Source: Paenibacillus durus
GTDB taxonomy: Bacteria; Bacillota; Bacilli; Paenibacillales; Paenibacillaceae
Assembly (NCBI RefSeq): GCF_000756615.1
Contig: NZ_CP009288.1
Coordinates: 5,022,001 to 5,086,000 of the forward strand
Direction of reading: 5' to 3'
Length of the DNA stretch: 64,000 nt
The position numbers were made by a program, and so were the translations under genes. This document shows positions 56,820-64,000 of the stretch, piece by piece (the stretch's first letter is position 1; each line of letters begins with the position of its first letter). The notes below the pieces were generated by a model. The model saw nothing but the letters and a program-made list of their open reading frames with translations, was not told where the DNA came from and made no database searches.

Positions 56820-57736
56820 CCTCCCACCGCCTCCATAAATACATCTTCCAGCGACAAAGAACCTGCTTCGAAACGCAGCAGCGGGATTCCGTGTTCCGCC
56901 GCTTCCCGGAGAATCACGGACCTTGCCGACTCCATGTCCTGGACCTTTAAAAGCACGGAGCCGTCAACTTCCATACGGCTCTCAAGGATGAAAGAGCGGG
57001 TGTTCAATGTCTCCAGCCACTGCAAGGCTTCCTTCCGTTCTTCTATGCGCAGGGTAATAACCGGCCGGTTGTACTTAGCTCTAAGGGTAGACAGCGTTCC
57101 GTGCTCGGCAATCCTTCCCCGGTTCATCATAATAATGTCGTCACAGACTTCTTCGGCGTCATGCAGCACATGCGTAGAAAAAATCACACTGGTCTCTCTG
57201 CCGATTTCCCGCAGCAGATCCATAATCTCGCGCCGGCCGATAGGATCAAGCGCCGATACCGGCTCATCCAGCAGCAGCAGACGCGGAGTGTGGACAAGCG
57301 CCTGTGCCAGCCCTAAACGCTGCTTCATGCCTCCGGAGTAGCCTCCGATCCGCCGCCTTGCAGCGTCTTGAAGCCCCATCCATTCAAGCACAGCGGCGGC
57401 ACGGCCTACTGATTCCTTCCTCCCCATGCCGCTGAGCCTTGATGCGAAAAGGATATACTCTTCTCCTGTCATCCAATTATAGAAAGAAGGCGATTGGGGA
57501 AGATACCCAATCTGCTTGCGGTAATCCTTCCCAATCGGTTTCCCTTCGAACAAAATACTGCCCTGGCTGGGGTTCAAGAGACCCGCGAGCATGCGCAGCG
57601 TGGTTGTCTTCCCGGCGCCATTAGGTCCGAGCAGCGCGACGCAGCGTCCCTGCTCCATATCAAAGCTGATTCCGTCCACAGAAGTCTGCCCGTGAAAAAC
57701 TTTCTGAAGCCCCGAAACTTGAAGCAGCGGCTGCAT
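56816..57736 (-). CDS. yxlF: ABC transporter ATP-binding protein, YxlF-like
   Basis: The 306-residue ATPase has Walker A GPNGAGKTT, Q-loop Q (LPQSP), signature YSGGMKQR, Walker B LLLLDEP and the H-loop STHVL. The C-terminal extension is the DUF4162-like part seen in ABC-2 exporter ATPases. It pairs with the permease downstream (ATGA overlap). Its own start overlaps the stop of the yxlE-like gene (TAATG). Confidence 0.9.
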   Translation of the reverse strand: MQPLLQVSGLQKVFHGQTSVDGISFDMEQGRCVALLGPNGAGKTTTLRMLAGLLNPSQGSILFEGKPIGKDYRKQIGYLPQSPSFYNWMTGEEYILFASRLSGMGRKESVGRAAAVLEWMGLQDAARRRIGGYSGGMKQRLGLAQALVHTPRLLLLDEPVSALDPIGRREIMDLLREIGRETSVIFSTHVLHDAEEVCDDIIMMNRGRIAEHGTLSTLRAKYNRPVITLRIEERKEALQWLETLNTRSFILESRMEVDGSVLLKVQDMESARSVILREAAEHGIPLLRFEAGSLSLEDVFMEAVGG

Positions 57737-57924
57737 TATTCTTTCCTCCCTATCGTAAAATAGGCTAGGCTGCCAAGCAGATTACCAAGCAGAATAATGA
57801 ATACCCACATCCATTTCGGTCCGCGCACACTGCGCGCCCTGGCCAGTGAGACAAGTCCGATCACGGCCAGCAGTGCCTGCAGCGCAAAGAGCGGCCACAA
57901 TAATGACAGATCGATTGTCTTCAT
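57736..57924 (-). CDS. yxlE: YxlE-like PLDc_N membrane protein
   Basis: The 62-residue protein has two membrane helices (about 8-28 and 39-57) and the PLDc_N signature KWMWVFIILLGNLLGSLAYF. In B. subtilis YxlE acts with YxlD and YxlC to hold SigY inactive at the membrane. Its TAA overlaps the ATG of the ATPase gene. Confidence 0.85.
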   Translation of the reverse strand: MKTIDLSLLWPLFALQALLAVIGLVSLARARSVRGPKWMWVFIILLGNLLGSLAYFTIGRKE

Positions 57925-57985
57925 TTACGCATTCCACCCTTGGCGTTTATTTGCCGATCCTATTGTCTTGTTCCGCGACTTCTCT

Positions 57986-58195
57986 CTATTTCCGGCGGCG
58001 TTCGGGATACACAACAAACAGCAAGTAAAGAATCGTCGGCAGCGGAAACGTTGTCATCCCCCATAATCCCCAGAACCAGCGCCATCTCCCGAGGTCGCGG
58101 GCGGCACGGAACAACAGCGCGCCCTGGGTCATCAGCAGTACAGCCAGGACGGCCCAAGCCCAAAGCGGCAGATTGGAATGCTCTTTCATCTCCAT
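57986..58195 (-). CDS. yxlD: YxlD-like small membrane protein
   Basis: The 69-residue protein has two membrane helices (about 11-29 and 41-62) and a basic C-terminus. It is in the yxlD position of the sigY operon. It starts inside the end of yxlC. The second ATG (58189) overlaps the yxlC stop as ATGA and is equally plausible. A member of the anti-SigY complex by analogy. Confidence 0.78.
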   Translation of the reverse strand: MEMKEHSNLPLWAWAVLAVLLMTQGALLFRAARDLGRWRWFWGLWGMTTFPLPTILYLLFVVYPERRRK

Positions 58196-58593
58196 TCACC
58201 GCGTCCTTTCCGTCCGGGACGCATTACTAGCGCTATAATTCCTGCGATGGGAATAAGCCCCTGAACCATCCAGTACACCGGCGGCGCAGAAGTAATCGCC
58301 AGCAGTGAGAACCCCAGAAGAATCAGGGAGATAAGCCAGAATAACAGCCATTCCTTCAGCATGCGGCGCCTATGTCTGTCGGATGCGGCAATAAGCTGGG
58401 CCTGAAGCTCGCCAAGCGAAGGCGGTGCAGCTTCCTTGGCATATGCGCGGTCCAGCCGTTCCAATCCCGCTATAAGCTCCGGCAGCGCAAATTCCGAGAG
58501 TGCGTGTTCCTCTGCCGACTTTGCCTTGCCGTCCTTGTCAGGCGTTTCTCCCCATTTACTGCCGTTATCCGGTCCGGTATTATCCTTCGTCAT
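58186..58593 (-). CDS. yxlC: YxlC-like anti-sigma factor component
   Basis: The 135-residue protein has a charged cytoplasmic N-terminus (about 1-80) that could bind the sigma factor, followed by two membrane helices (about 84-124). This matches YxlC, the B. subtilis negative regulator of SigY. It begins within the last codons of sigY, so the two are translationally coupled, as is common for sigma/anti-sigma pairs. Confidence 0.8.
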   Translation of the reverse strand: MTKDNTGPDNGSKWGETPDKDGKAKSAEEHALSEFALPELIAGLERLDRAYAKEAAPPSLGELQAQLIAASDRHRRRMLKEWLLFWLISLILLGFSLLAITSAPPVYWMVQGLIPIAGIIALVMRPGRKGRGEWR

Positions 58594-59116
58594 CCTCTTT
58601 CAACTCCTCTCGTAGCTGCCGCAGCCCATACGCCGCGCGCGACTTGGCCGTCCCTTCGGGAATTCCCAGAATTCTGCCGATCTCTCCGTAGCTGTAGCCG
58701 TAATAATGCTTGAGCAGAAGCGCTACCCGCTGCGGCAAGGGAACACGGGACAGGGCATCCAGCACATCACTCCACTCTTCGCCTTGAGCTTCGAACCGCC
58801 AGCGGATCGACCGGATGCCCTGCTCGCGCCGAATCCATTCTTCTTCCCGGCTGCGTCGCCTCATCCTGTCGATATACAGCCGGGTCGCAATCGTAATCAT
58901 CCAGGAAGAGAAAGAGGACGAGCCGTTGTATAACGCGATCTTTTCCATACATCTGACTATCGTATCCTGGGTGACATCTTCCGCGAGCGCAGGGTCCATC
59001 GTCAACTTCAGCAAATATTTATACATGAAGGAATAATGATTCTGAAGCAGCTGCGCCAGCGCTTGACGGTCACCTCGCTGCGCCTTGCGGATGATTTGAG
59101 ATTCCTCGTCGCTCAT
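58580..59116 (-). CDS. sigY: ECF sigma factor SigY
   Basis: The 178-residue ECF sigma factor has region 2 (YKYLLKLTMDPALAEDVTQDTIVRCMEKI) and region 4 (LLKHYYGYSYGEIGRILGIPEGTAKSR), with no region 3. Length and order of neighbours (sigY-yxlC-yxlD-yxlE-yxlF-yxlG) are the same as in B. subtilis. GGCGGGAG precedes the ATG. Upstream is an ECF-type promoter, so it is probably autoregulated. Confidence 0.9.
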   Translation of the reverse strand: MSDEESQIIRKAQRGDRQALAQLLQNHYSFMYKYLLKLTMDPALAEDVTQDTIVRCMEKIALYNGSSSFSSWMITIATRLYIDRMRRRSREEEWIRREQGIRSIRWRFEAQGEEWSDVLDALSRVPLPQRVALLLKHYYGYSYGEIGRILGIPEGTAKSRAAYGLRQLREELKEDDEG

Positions 59117-59148
59117 CGGTTCTCCCGCCGTTTATTTTTTTCATATGT

Positions 59149-59176
59149 AATACGTCTGGCCCGGTTGAATCGTTCA
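59149..59176 (-). promoter_or_regulatory. Probable autoregulated SigY promoter
   Basis: TGAACG (59176-59171), 16 bases and CGTATT (59154-59149) form an ECF-type promoter resembling the sigY autoregulatory promoter of B. subtilis (TGAACG then CGTC). Confidence 0.6.
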
Positions 59177-59193
59177 AAGGCTTCAAGAAAAAG

Positions 59194-59481
59194 TTATAAC
59201 TGGTCTCTCTGGTGCTCCCACAGCCTGATCCGCCACGGCTGCCTTACTCCTCTTCCTCTCGGGAAGCTCCAGAATAAAGGGAGGGTTGGCTGCGGTGAGA
59301 CGGATTTACTGTGATCCCCGTTGCCATCATAGGCTGCCGTTTCTTCCCGGATGCTGTCCCCACCGTTTGATGCCGCATGCTCAACTACACCGTTATCCAT
59401 TTTTTCTTCATCGCCGGCAAATGGGAGTTTACCGCAGTACTCATCATAATCAAAAAGATAGCGTATCCTGCTCTTCAACAA
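59194..59481 (-). CDS. Hypothetical protein of 95 residues
   Basis: I do not recognise it. The start would be a TTG at 59481 with GGAGGAG six bases upstream, which is good enough to support translation. The N-terminal half is acidic (LFDYDEYCGKLPFAGDEEKMDNG) and the C-terminal part is basic with Trp (PWRIRLWEHQRDQL). No membrane segment, no repeats. It lies between sigY and the MBL-fold gene, on the same strand, separated by terminator-less gaps. It could be a spurious frame with a chance ribosome site. Confidence 0.42.
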   Translation of the reverse strand: MLKSRIRYLFDYDEYCGKLPFAGDEEKMDNGVVEHAASNGGDSIREETAAYDGNGDHSKSVSPQPTLPLFWSFPRGRGVRQPWRIRLWEHQRDQL

Positions 59482-59661
59482 AAGCTCCTCCGTTCGATCT
59501 TCACCTTAAAAAAGACAAAAAAAGAACGCAAACCGGGATGATTCCGCAGTCTGCGTGCTTCGCTTAGGTAAATGTTACATTTAATTAACGTCATTGTAGC
59601 AAGTTTGTATCCTTTTGTCCAGCCTATTTCTCGCTTTTTTGTCGATCACCGTTGTCTTCTG

Positions 59662-60288
59662 TCAAGACACATAAGGATTGTTCACCCGCTCAAAGCCAAT
59701 CCTTGTGCGCGGGCCGTGTCCCGGATATACCGTGACATCGTCATCCAGCTTGAACAGCTTGCCCTGAATGGAATCCAGCAGGTCGCGCTCTCTTCCGCCC
59801 GGCAGGTCGGTCCTCCCAACCCCCAGCCGGAAGAGCACATCGCCGGCGAACAAGTCGTTTCCGCACAAAAAGCTTACGCTTCCCGGAGAATGCCCCGGCG
59901 TGTGGAAGACGCGGAACGTATTCCCTATCAGCTCAAGCGTCTGTCCCTCGTCCAGATCGAACTCGGCAGGGTCCGTCGTAATCGGAGGCGATACGTTCGG
60001 CCACATAAGCGAACCGTTCAGCTTGGCGCTTGTCAGCCAGTCGCCCTCCAAGGCATGGAGATAGACCGGGCAGTTCTTCAGCTTGCGAATTTCGTCAACA
60101 CCGCCGATATGGTCAAAATGAGCATGCGTCAGCAGAATCGCCTCGATCTCCATATCCTGAATAGCCCGCACCAGCGAGGCAGGGTTCATTCCGGGGTCGA
60201 TAATAATGCCTTTGGCGGGGTCCACTCCCGTTAGCAAATAGGCATTGGTCTGCAAAGGGCCGAGACTAAAATTCCGAATGTTCAGCAT
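59662..60288 (-). CDS. MBL-fold metallo-hydrolase (YqgX/GloB-like)
   Basis: The 208-residue protein carries the metallo-beta-lactamase ligands T-H-A-H-F-D-H (74-80), the later H in PGHSPGS, D in FAGDVLF and a final H in YPGHGP. This is the two-metal hydrolase set, seen in hydroxyacylglutathione- or bacillithiol-related hydrolases. It is the last gene of a DedA-thioredoxin-MBL operon, starting five bases after the thioredoxin-like gene. Confidence 0.88.
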   Translation of the reverse strand: MLNIRNFSLGPLQTNAYLLTGVDPAKGIIIDPGMNPASLVRAIQDMEIEAILLTHAHFDHIGGVDEIRKLKNCPVYLHALEGDWLTSAKLNGSLMWPNVSPPITTDPAEFDLDEGQTLELIGNTFRVFHTPGHSPGSVSFLCGNDLFAGDVLFRLGVGRTDLPGGRERDLLDSIQGKLFKLDDDVTVYPGHGPRTRIGFERVNNPYVS

Positions 60289-60292
60289 CGCG

Positions 60293-60859
60293 TTAAAACC
60301 CGGAAATCAGTTCGCGCAGTTCCTTGGCGATCACTGCCTGATATTCCGTTCCTTCCCCGTAAGCTTGGCCCATCGCCTTGCGGACCTCCGCGATTTTGCC
60401 TTCGTAGTCCGGAGCCTCGCGGTCCGGATTTTCTCTTTTAAAATCGTTCATCAGCTTCTGCACATGCTGCGGGCGCGGACCCCAATGTCCCAGAACATGG
60501 CCGCCCGTATCCGCGATAATGACAATCGGCACGGCGCGTCCGCCCATCGTCAGATAATCGTCCATCACATCCTGATTATCCTCCAGAATAAGCACTTCCG
60601 CCCGGATGCCCGCCGTCTCCAGAATGTGGAATACCGCAGGCACATTACGGACGACATCGCCGCACCAGTCGGCAGCCAAAATAAGCGAGCGCAGATCGTC
60701 GCGGTGGTTAAGGCTTTCAAAAAACTCCCGGTCGCTCTCGTCCTGCCAGGAAAAAGCTTCATACCATGATTCAAACGCCTGCTGGTTCTTGGTCATACCC
60801 TCCACAAATTGACGGGGCGTCAGGCCTTGTCCGAATTTGGAAGCGAGATTTCGCTTCAT
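60293..60859 (-). CDS. Thioredoxin-fold protein with WCGDV in place of WCGxC
   Basis: The 188-residue protein has a helical N-terminus and a thioredoxin fold with AADWCGDVVRNVP at the active site and the cis-proline motif RAVPIVII. The second active-site cysteine is replaced by Val, so dithiol-disulfide exchange is unlikely, though a mono-thiol or binding role is possible. It overlaps the DedA gene by four bases (ATGA) and is followed at once by the MBL-fold gene. Confidence 0.83.
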   Translation of the reverse strand: MKRNLASKFGQGLTPRQFVEGMTKNQQAFESWYEAFSWQDESDREFFESLNHRDDLRSLILAADWCGDVVRNVPAVFHILETAGIRAEVLILEDNQDVMDDYLTMGGRAVPIVIIADTGGHVLGHWGPRPQHVQKLMNDFKRENPDREAPDYEGKIAEVRKAMGQAYGEGTEYQAVIAKELRELISGF

Positions 60860-61473
60860 GCCGCATTACCTCTTTTCTTTTTGGATTGGAGCCACTTGAA
60901 CAGAAAATAAACGACGATAAGCGCGATGGCGCCGATGATGATTTCATGCGTATACGCAGCTGCTTTTTCGTCAATATTCTTCCAATTTTCACCCAAGCTC
61001 ATGCCGAGATAGACAAATAATACGCTCCAGGGAATAACGGCCAGCGTTGTAAGCATAATGAACCGCCAGAGCGGCATGCGGGAAATTCCCGCAGGGACGG
61101 AAATGGCGTGCCGGACCACCGGTATAAACCGCGCCGTAAAAATAACGCCCGTGCCGTACTTCTCAAACCAGGCTTCCGCGTGGTCGATATGATGCTTTCT
61201 GATTAAAATGTATTTGCCGTACCGCTCCAGTACCGGCCTGCCGCCGTAACGTCCGACCCAGTACACGAAAATCTGGGCCACCACTCCGCCAATCGTACCA
61301 AAGAGAACGGCACCGAAGAAATTAATCTCTCCCAGGTGAACCAGATATCCGCCGTAGGCCAGGACGATCTCGCTCGGTATAACTTCAATCATAAGTCCAA
61401 TCATAATACCGAAGTAACCCAGACTCTGAATCCATTCGAACAGCTGCGCGACTAAATCAGAAATGACATGCAA
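60856..61473 (-). CDS. DedA family membrane protein
   Basis: The 205-residue protein has the SNARE-associated/DedA signatures EVIPSEIVLAYGGYL, then GRYGGRPVLERYGK, and FTARFIPVVRHAISVPAG with the conserved Arg. DedA proteins act in undecaprenyl-phosphate or phospholipid flipping. The start is a TTG at 61473 behind GGAGGAGG. First gene of the DedA-thioredoxin-MBL operon. Confidence 0.88.
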   Translation of the reverse strand: MHVISDLVAQLFEWIQSLGYFGIMIGLMIEVIPSEIVLAYGGYLVHLGEINFFGAVLFGTIGGVVAQIFVYWVGRYGGRPVLERYGKYILIRKHHIDHAEAWFEKYGTGVIFTARFIPVVRHAISVPAGISRMPLWRFIMLTTLAVIPWSVLFVYLGMSLGENWKNIDEKAAAYTHEIIIGAIALIVVYFLFKWLQSKKKRGNAA

Positions 61474-61650
61474 CTCTCGTTCCTCCTCCCGTTATTTTCG
61501 GAATGCTATCCGTGCGCCCTATGTACACCTATGTACAACCCCGGACCCCCGCTCGCACCCTTGTCTATGCAGTAGGTTTCTACCATTAGCTTATTCTAGC
61601 ATAGGGATGCTTACGACTTCTAGTTTGGCGGCGGGAAGGTCTAAAAACGA

Positions 61651-61704
61651 TTGACAAAGCGAGCAGCAACCCATTATTATATATTTAAATAATTATCTAA
61701 ATAT
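61651..61704 (+). promoter_or_regulatory. sdpRI promoter and operator
   Basis: TTGACA (61651-61656), 18 bases, TATTAT (61675-61680). Immediately downstream is the inverted repeat ATATTTA-N10-TAAATAT (61681-61704), well placed for an ArsR-type repressor. This is consistent with autorepression by the SdpR-like protein. Confidence 0.7.
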
Positions 61705-61723
61705 CGAAAGGGTATTGAACACG

Positions 61724-62044
61724 ATGAACGAATCCTTCAAAGCACTGGCTGACCCCACACGCCGGCAAATCATTCGCCTGCTGCGCGATAAGGACCGGAC
61801 TGCCGGGGAAATCGCTGAATTTTTCAACATGTCTAAACCGAGCATTTCCCATCATCTGAACGCCCTTAAAACTGCGGGACTCGTACAGGACGAGCGGCAG
61901 GGACAGTTCATCCGTTACACGCTCAATACCACGGTGCTGGAAGAGGTGCTCAGCTGGCTGCTGGAGCTGACGGATGTTGCCGGTGACAAAAATGGAAAAA
62001 CAAAAAAGCGGGGAAATTCAAAATCCGCAAAACCGGAAGAGTAA
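61724..62044 (+). CDS. sdpR: SdpR-like ArsR family autorepressor
   Basis: The 106-residue protein is a winged-helix ArsR repressor (LADPTRRQIIRLLRDKDRTAGEIAEFFNMSKPSISHHLNALKTAGLV) with a basic tail and no metal-binding cysteines, the SdpR type. In B. subtilis SdpR represses sdpRI until SdpI, the immunity protein, sequesters it at the membrane on sensing the SDP toxin. I prefer the ATG at 61724. A TTG at 61715 sits too close to AAAGGG. No sdpABC toxin genes are nearby. Confidence 0.85.
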   Translation: MNESFKALADPTRRQIIRLLRDKDRTAGEIAEFFNMSKPSISHHLNALKTAGLVQDERQGQFIRYTLNTTVLEEVLSWLLELTDVAGDKNGKTKKRGNSKSAKPEE

Positions 62045-62075
62045 TCTTCCAGGCTGCTCTTAGGAGGACTATGAG

Positions 62076-62729
62076 ATGAAAGATTTCAAATGGAAATGGC
62101 AGGATACCCTGGCCGTTGCGGCGGGTCTGCTTACGGTCGGCTTCGCGCTAGTCAACTATCACCGGCTGCCCGCGCAGCTCCCGGCCCATATCGGTATATC
62201 GGGAGAATTCGACGAATTTTGGAAAAAGAGCTCGGTCATTTTGCTGTTTGGCGGGCTTGGGGTTCTGCTGCCGGTGTTGATGCAGATTACGCGTTCCCTT
62301 GATCCGAAAAAAGAGCGCTATGCCAAATTCGAGAATGCCTATGCGATGATCCGCCTGGCCGTATCCCTGATCATCGACTCCGCGCTTGCCGCTTCCGTAT
62401 TATACGGGCTTGGCGTCTCCTTGCCGAGTTCCAGAATTGTGACCGTCGTGCTCGGAGCGGCCTTTATAGTCATCGGCAATTATATGCCGCAGGTTAAGGA
62501 CAACTACTTCCTCGGCGTGAAGACGCCCTGGACGCTGGCCAGTCCGGAAGTGTGGCGCAGAACCCATCGTCTCGCCGGTGCGCTCTGGGCTGTGGCGGGC
62601 GTCGTTATCATTATCAGCGCGTTTCTTCCGGGAAAATGGTTCACCTATACCATGATCTCTGTGCTGCTGATTGCCGTCGTGATCCCGTGTATATACTCTT
62701 GGGTCGATTACCGCCGTTTAAAAGCATAG
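62076..62729 (+). CDS. sdpI: SdpI family membrane protein
   Basis: The 217-residue protein has six membrane helices, an N-terminal DUF1648 part (LPAHIGISGEFDEFWKK) and the SdpI motif GNYMPQVKDNYFLGVKTPWTL. SdpI gives immunity to the SDP toxin and holds SdpR when the toxin is present. It follows sdpR by 31 bases behind AGGAGGA. Its 3' end overlaps the convergent ligase-like gene by 22 bases. Confidence 0.88.
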   Translation: MKDFKWKWQDTLAVAAGLLTVGFALVNYHRLPAQLPAHIGISGEFDEFWKKSSVILLFGGLGVLLPVLMQITRSLDPKKERYAKFENAYAMIRLAVSLIIDSALAASVLYGLGVSLPSSRIVTVVLGAAFIVIGNYMPQVKDNYFLGVKTPWTLASPEVWRRTHRLAGALWAVAGVVIIISAFLPGKWFTYTMISVLLIAVVIPCIYSWVDYRRLKA

Positions 62730-64000
62730 TCTCCGGTCCCCCTGCTGTTCCCCTTCAGCCCTGAAGCTTCCCGCTTCAGGGCTTCCACTCGTTGATCAAG
62801 GATGTGGGCCGCCGCGGTAAAACGGAAATCCCGGTCATTGTGCTGAGCTCTTCCCGCTGTTCCAGCCGCAAGCCTAAAATACTGACTTAGCAGTCCTTGT
62901 CCCATTTCCGCGCAGCGCAGCGCTTCGTTCCCGTCTCCTTTCGCCAGATAGCGCTCACCCATCGTCAGCATTCGCTTGACCGCTTCTGTTCGTTTAACGT
63001 AATTAAAGACGTCAAGCTGCTGGCTGCGGCGGAGCCAGTATAATGCTTTATCCGGAGGCCCTTCCTCCGAGACGGCTTTGGCCATCGCCCAGGTTAATGC
63101 AGGGTTTATCGGCGAATAGCGCAAGCCTGCCGCTAATATTTTCTCCCTTTGTTCCGGCTCAACAAAAGTAGACAAGGCCAAGGCGCTCTTCGGAGACAGC
63201 GGGTTCCAGGAGAGCGACCGTTCCAGCAGCGCAAGCGTCTCCTGCGGCTGGCGGGCCGATGCCGCAGCGCGGTACAGCGCTTCGCCCTGATATGCCCGGA
63301 AAGACAGCAGGCTGAGCGCAAGCAGCAGACCGCAGACCAAGGCGGCCGCCAGCCTTCGGGCAAGCGGGCACAGGTTATGGCGACGGGCTTCGCGACCCGC
63401 CGAAACCTGTTCCCCAGGCAAAAACTCCGAGGCTGAATATTTAGCAGGTAAAGGATCTGCAAGCTGATGATTCGAGATGAAATATTTACCGGGTAAATAT
63501 TTCATCGGCAGAGGCTTCAAAGTTAAAGATTTACCACGTAAAAGATTAGCAAGCCGATACTTCGGAGCTTCTGAAACCTTTATTAGCCAGTGCTCCGCAG
63601 GGGGAAGCTTTGCTGGGAACAGCTTAGCCGGCATTACCCAATCGAAAGGCCGCCGGCTGGAAAGGCTTCCGGCCCTGACGGCCTCGGCTTTAGCCAGCGC
63701 AGGCAGCCAGAAGAGCAGCAGCCAGAACAGACCGTAGCTCCAGTCGAAATCGACGGCGCCGTGCAGGACGATGACCAGATACGCAGGCAGCAGCCGCCGG
63801 GAATGGGCGCTGATCAGCCAGCCCGCCGCCGCTAGGGTTACGGCGGCGGCCGCTGCTCCGATGACTCCGACGTTCAGGAGGAGATCGAGGTATCCGCTGT
63901 GCACCTGGCTGCCCACATAGGGGCGGGACTGGACAGCGAGCCAGGCGCTGCGCCAGGTCTCCCCGCCCCGGCCCAGCCAGGGCGCCTCCGCCGCGAACCG
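62708..64000 (-). CDS. O-antigen ligase (Wzy-like) family protein with TPR-like tail (partial, N-terminus outside window)
   Basis: The frame continues past the right edge. Reading from 64000 gives WLGRGGETWRSAWLAVQSRPY followed by HSGYLDLLLNVGVIG, the conserved C-terminal region of O-antigen ligase/polymerase proteins, then membrane helices. A low-complexity insertion (63440-63640) holds repeated LPxKY units. The last 200 residues are helical and look like tetratricopeptide repeats (ALLERSLSWNPLSPKSALAL, ALYWLRRSQQL). Such fusions act in cell-surface glycan export or polymerisation. It is convergent with sdpI, overlapping by 22 bases. Confidence 0.75.
   Translation of the reverse strand, partial: RFAAEAPWLGRGGETWRSAWLAVQSRPYVGSQVHSGYLDLLLNVGVIGAAAAAVTLAAAGWLISAHSRRLLPAYLVIVLHGAVDFDWSYGLFWLLLFWLPALAKAEAVRAGSLSSRRPFDWVMPAKLFPAKLPPAEHWLIKVSEAPKYRLANLLRGKSLTLKPLPMKYLPGKYFISNHQLADPLPAKYSASEFLPGEQVSAGREARRHNLCPLARRLAAALVCGLLLALSLLSFRAYQGEALYRAAASARQPQETLALLERSLSWNPLSPKSALALSTFVEPEQREKILAAGLRYSPINPALTWAMAKAVSEEGPPDKALYWLRRSQQLDVFNYVKRTEAVKRMLTMGERYLAKGDGNEALRCAEMGQGLLSQYFRLAAGTAGRAQHNDRDFRFTAAAHILDQRVEALKREASGLKGNSRGTGDYAFKRR

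Overview
The window looks like a chromosomal segment of a nitrogen-fixing, spore-forming low-to-mid-GC Firmicute, most likely Paenibacillus. The evidence is strong AGGAGG-type ribosome binding sites, a small acid-soluble spore protein gene (sspI), a complete Lia cell-envelope stress operon, the B. subtilis-like perR-ygzB-ygxA-rrn neighbourhood, a sigY-type ECF operon, gatCAB, and a NifH gene of the Gram-positive type. The species is not identified. No prophage, CRISPR array or intact insertion sequence was found.

Layout. (1) 1-4282: a catabolic cluster (PotD-like binding lipoprotein, zinc alcohol dehydrogenase, enolase-superfamily enzyme) divergent from a GntR/FCD regulator and a HAD phosphatase. 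The divergent promoters share a palindromic operator. (2) 4283-9010: a patchy accessory stretch with a CueP-like copper protein and a broken GH32 levanase gene, interrupted by a 1.1 kb AT-rich cassette encoding a beta-rich protein and a small membrane protein. Related end-like repeats are scattered here. (3) 9133-12170: a ribosome-targeting-antibiotic resistance pair, a Cfr-type 23S rRNA methyltransferase and an Lsa-type ABC-F protein. The ABC-F gene is preceded by a leader with mutually exclusive terminator and antiterminator hairpins. (4) 12230-17400: two operons of short-chain dehydrogenases and an aldehyde dehydrogenase around a TetR regulator, driven by near-identical promoters.

(5) 17600-24050: housekeeping genes (TrmH-type methyltransferase, KtrA-like protein, sspI, prfC, zwf, ywmB). 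(6) 24365-29521: the Lia operon, transcribed right to left as liaI, a PspA paralogue, a PspC-domain gene, liaH/pspA, liaF, liaS and liaR, with a palindrome over the -35 region of the liaI promoter. (7) 29676-31166: a nifH without nifDK, preceded by a NifX/NifB-C-terminal-like gene and a GlnR-like palindrome. (8) 31765-38476: a gldA-like/MFS/UPF0303 operon with a convergent IclR regulator, then small redox and acetyltransferase genes and ltrA. (9) 38595-45368: a ribosomal operon read right to left, with tandem promoters, 16S, 23S and 15 tRNAs but no recognisable 5S gene. (10) 45480-49502: ygxA, ygzB, a GH18 protein and perR with a Per-box-like site. (11) 49523-64000: a DUF4097 membrane protein, a GNAT acetyltransferase, gatCAB, an IDEAL-domain protein, the sigY-yxlCDEFG operon, an MBL/thioredoxin/DedA operon, an sdpR-sdpI pair and a partial O-antigen-ligase-like protein.

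The two signals most worth following are a 62-bp structured sequence present twice (24126-24187 and 48730-48791, 55/62 identical), each time a short distance upstream of a minus-strand envelope-protein gene, and the attenuator in front of the ABC-F gene. All names rest on reading the sequences against family knowledge. No database search was run.
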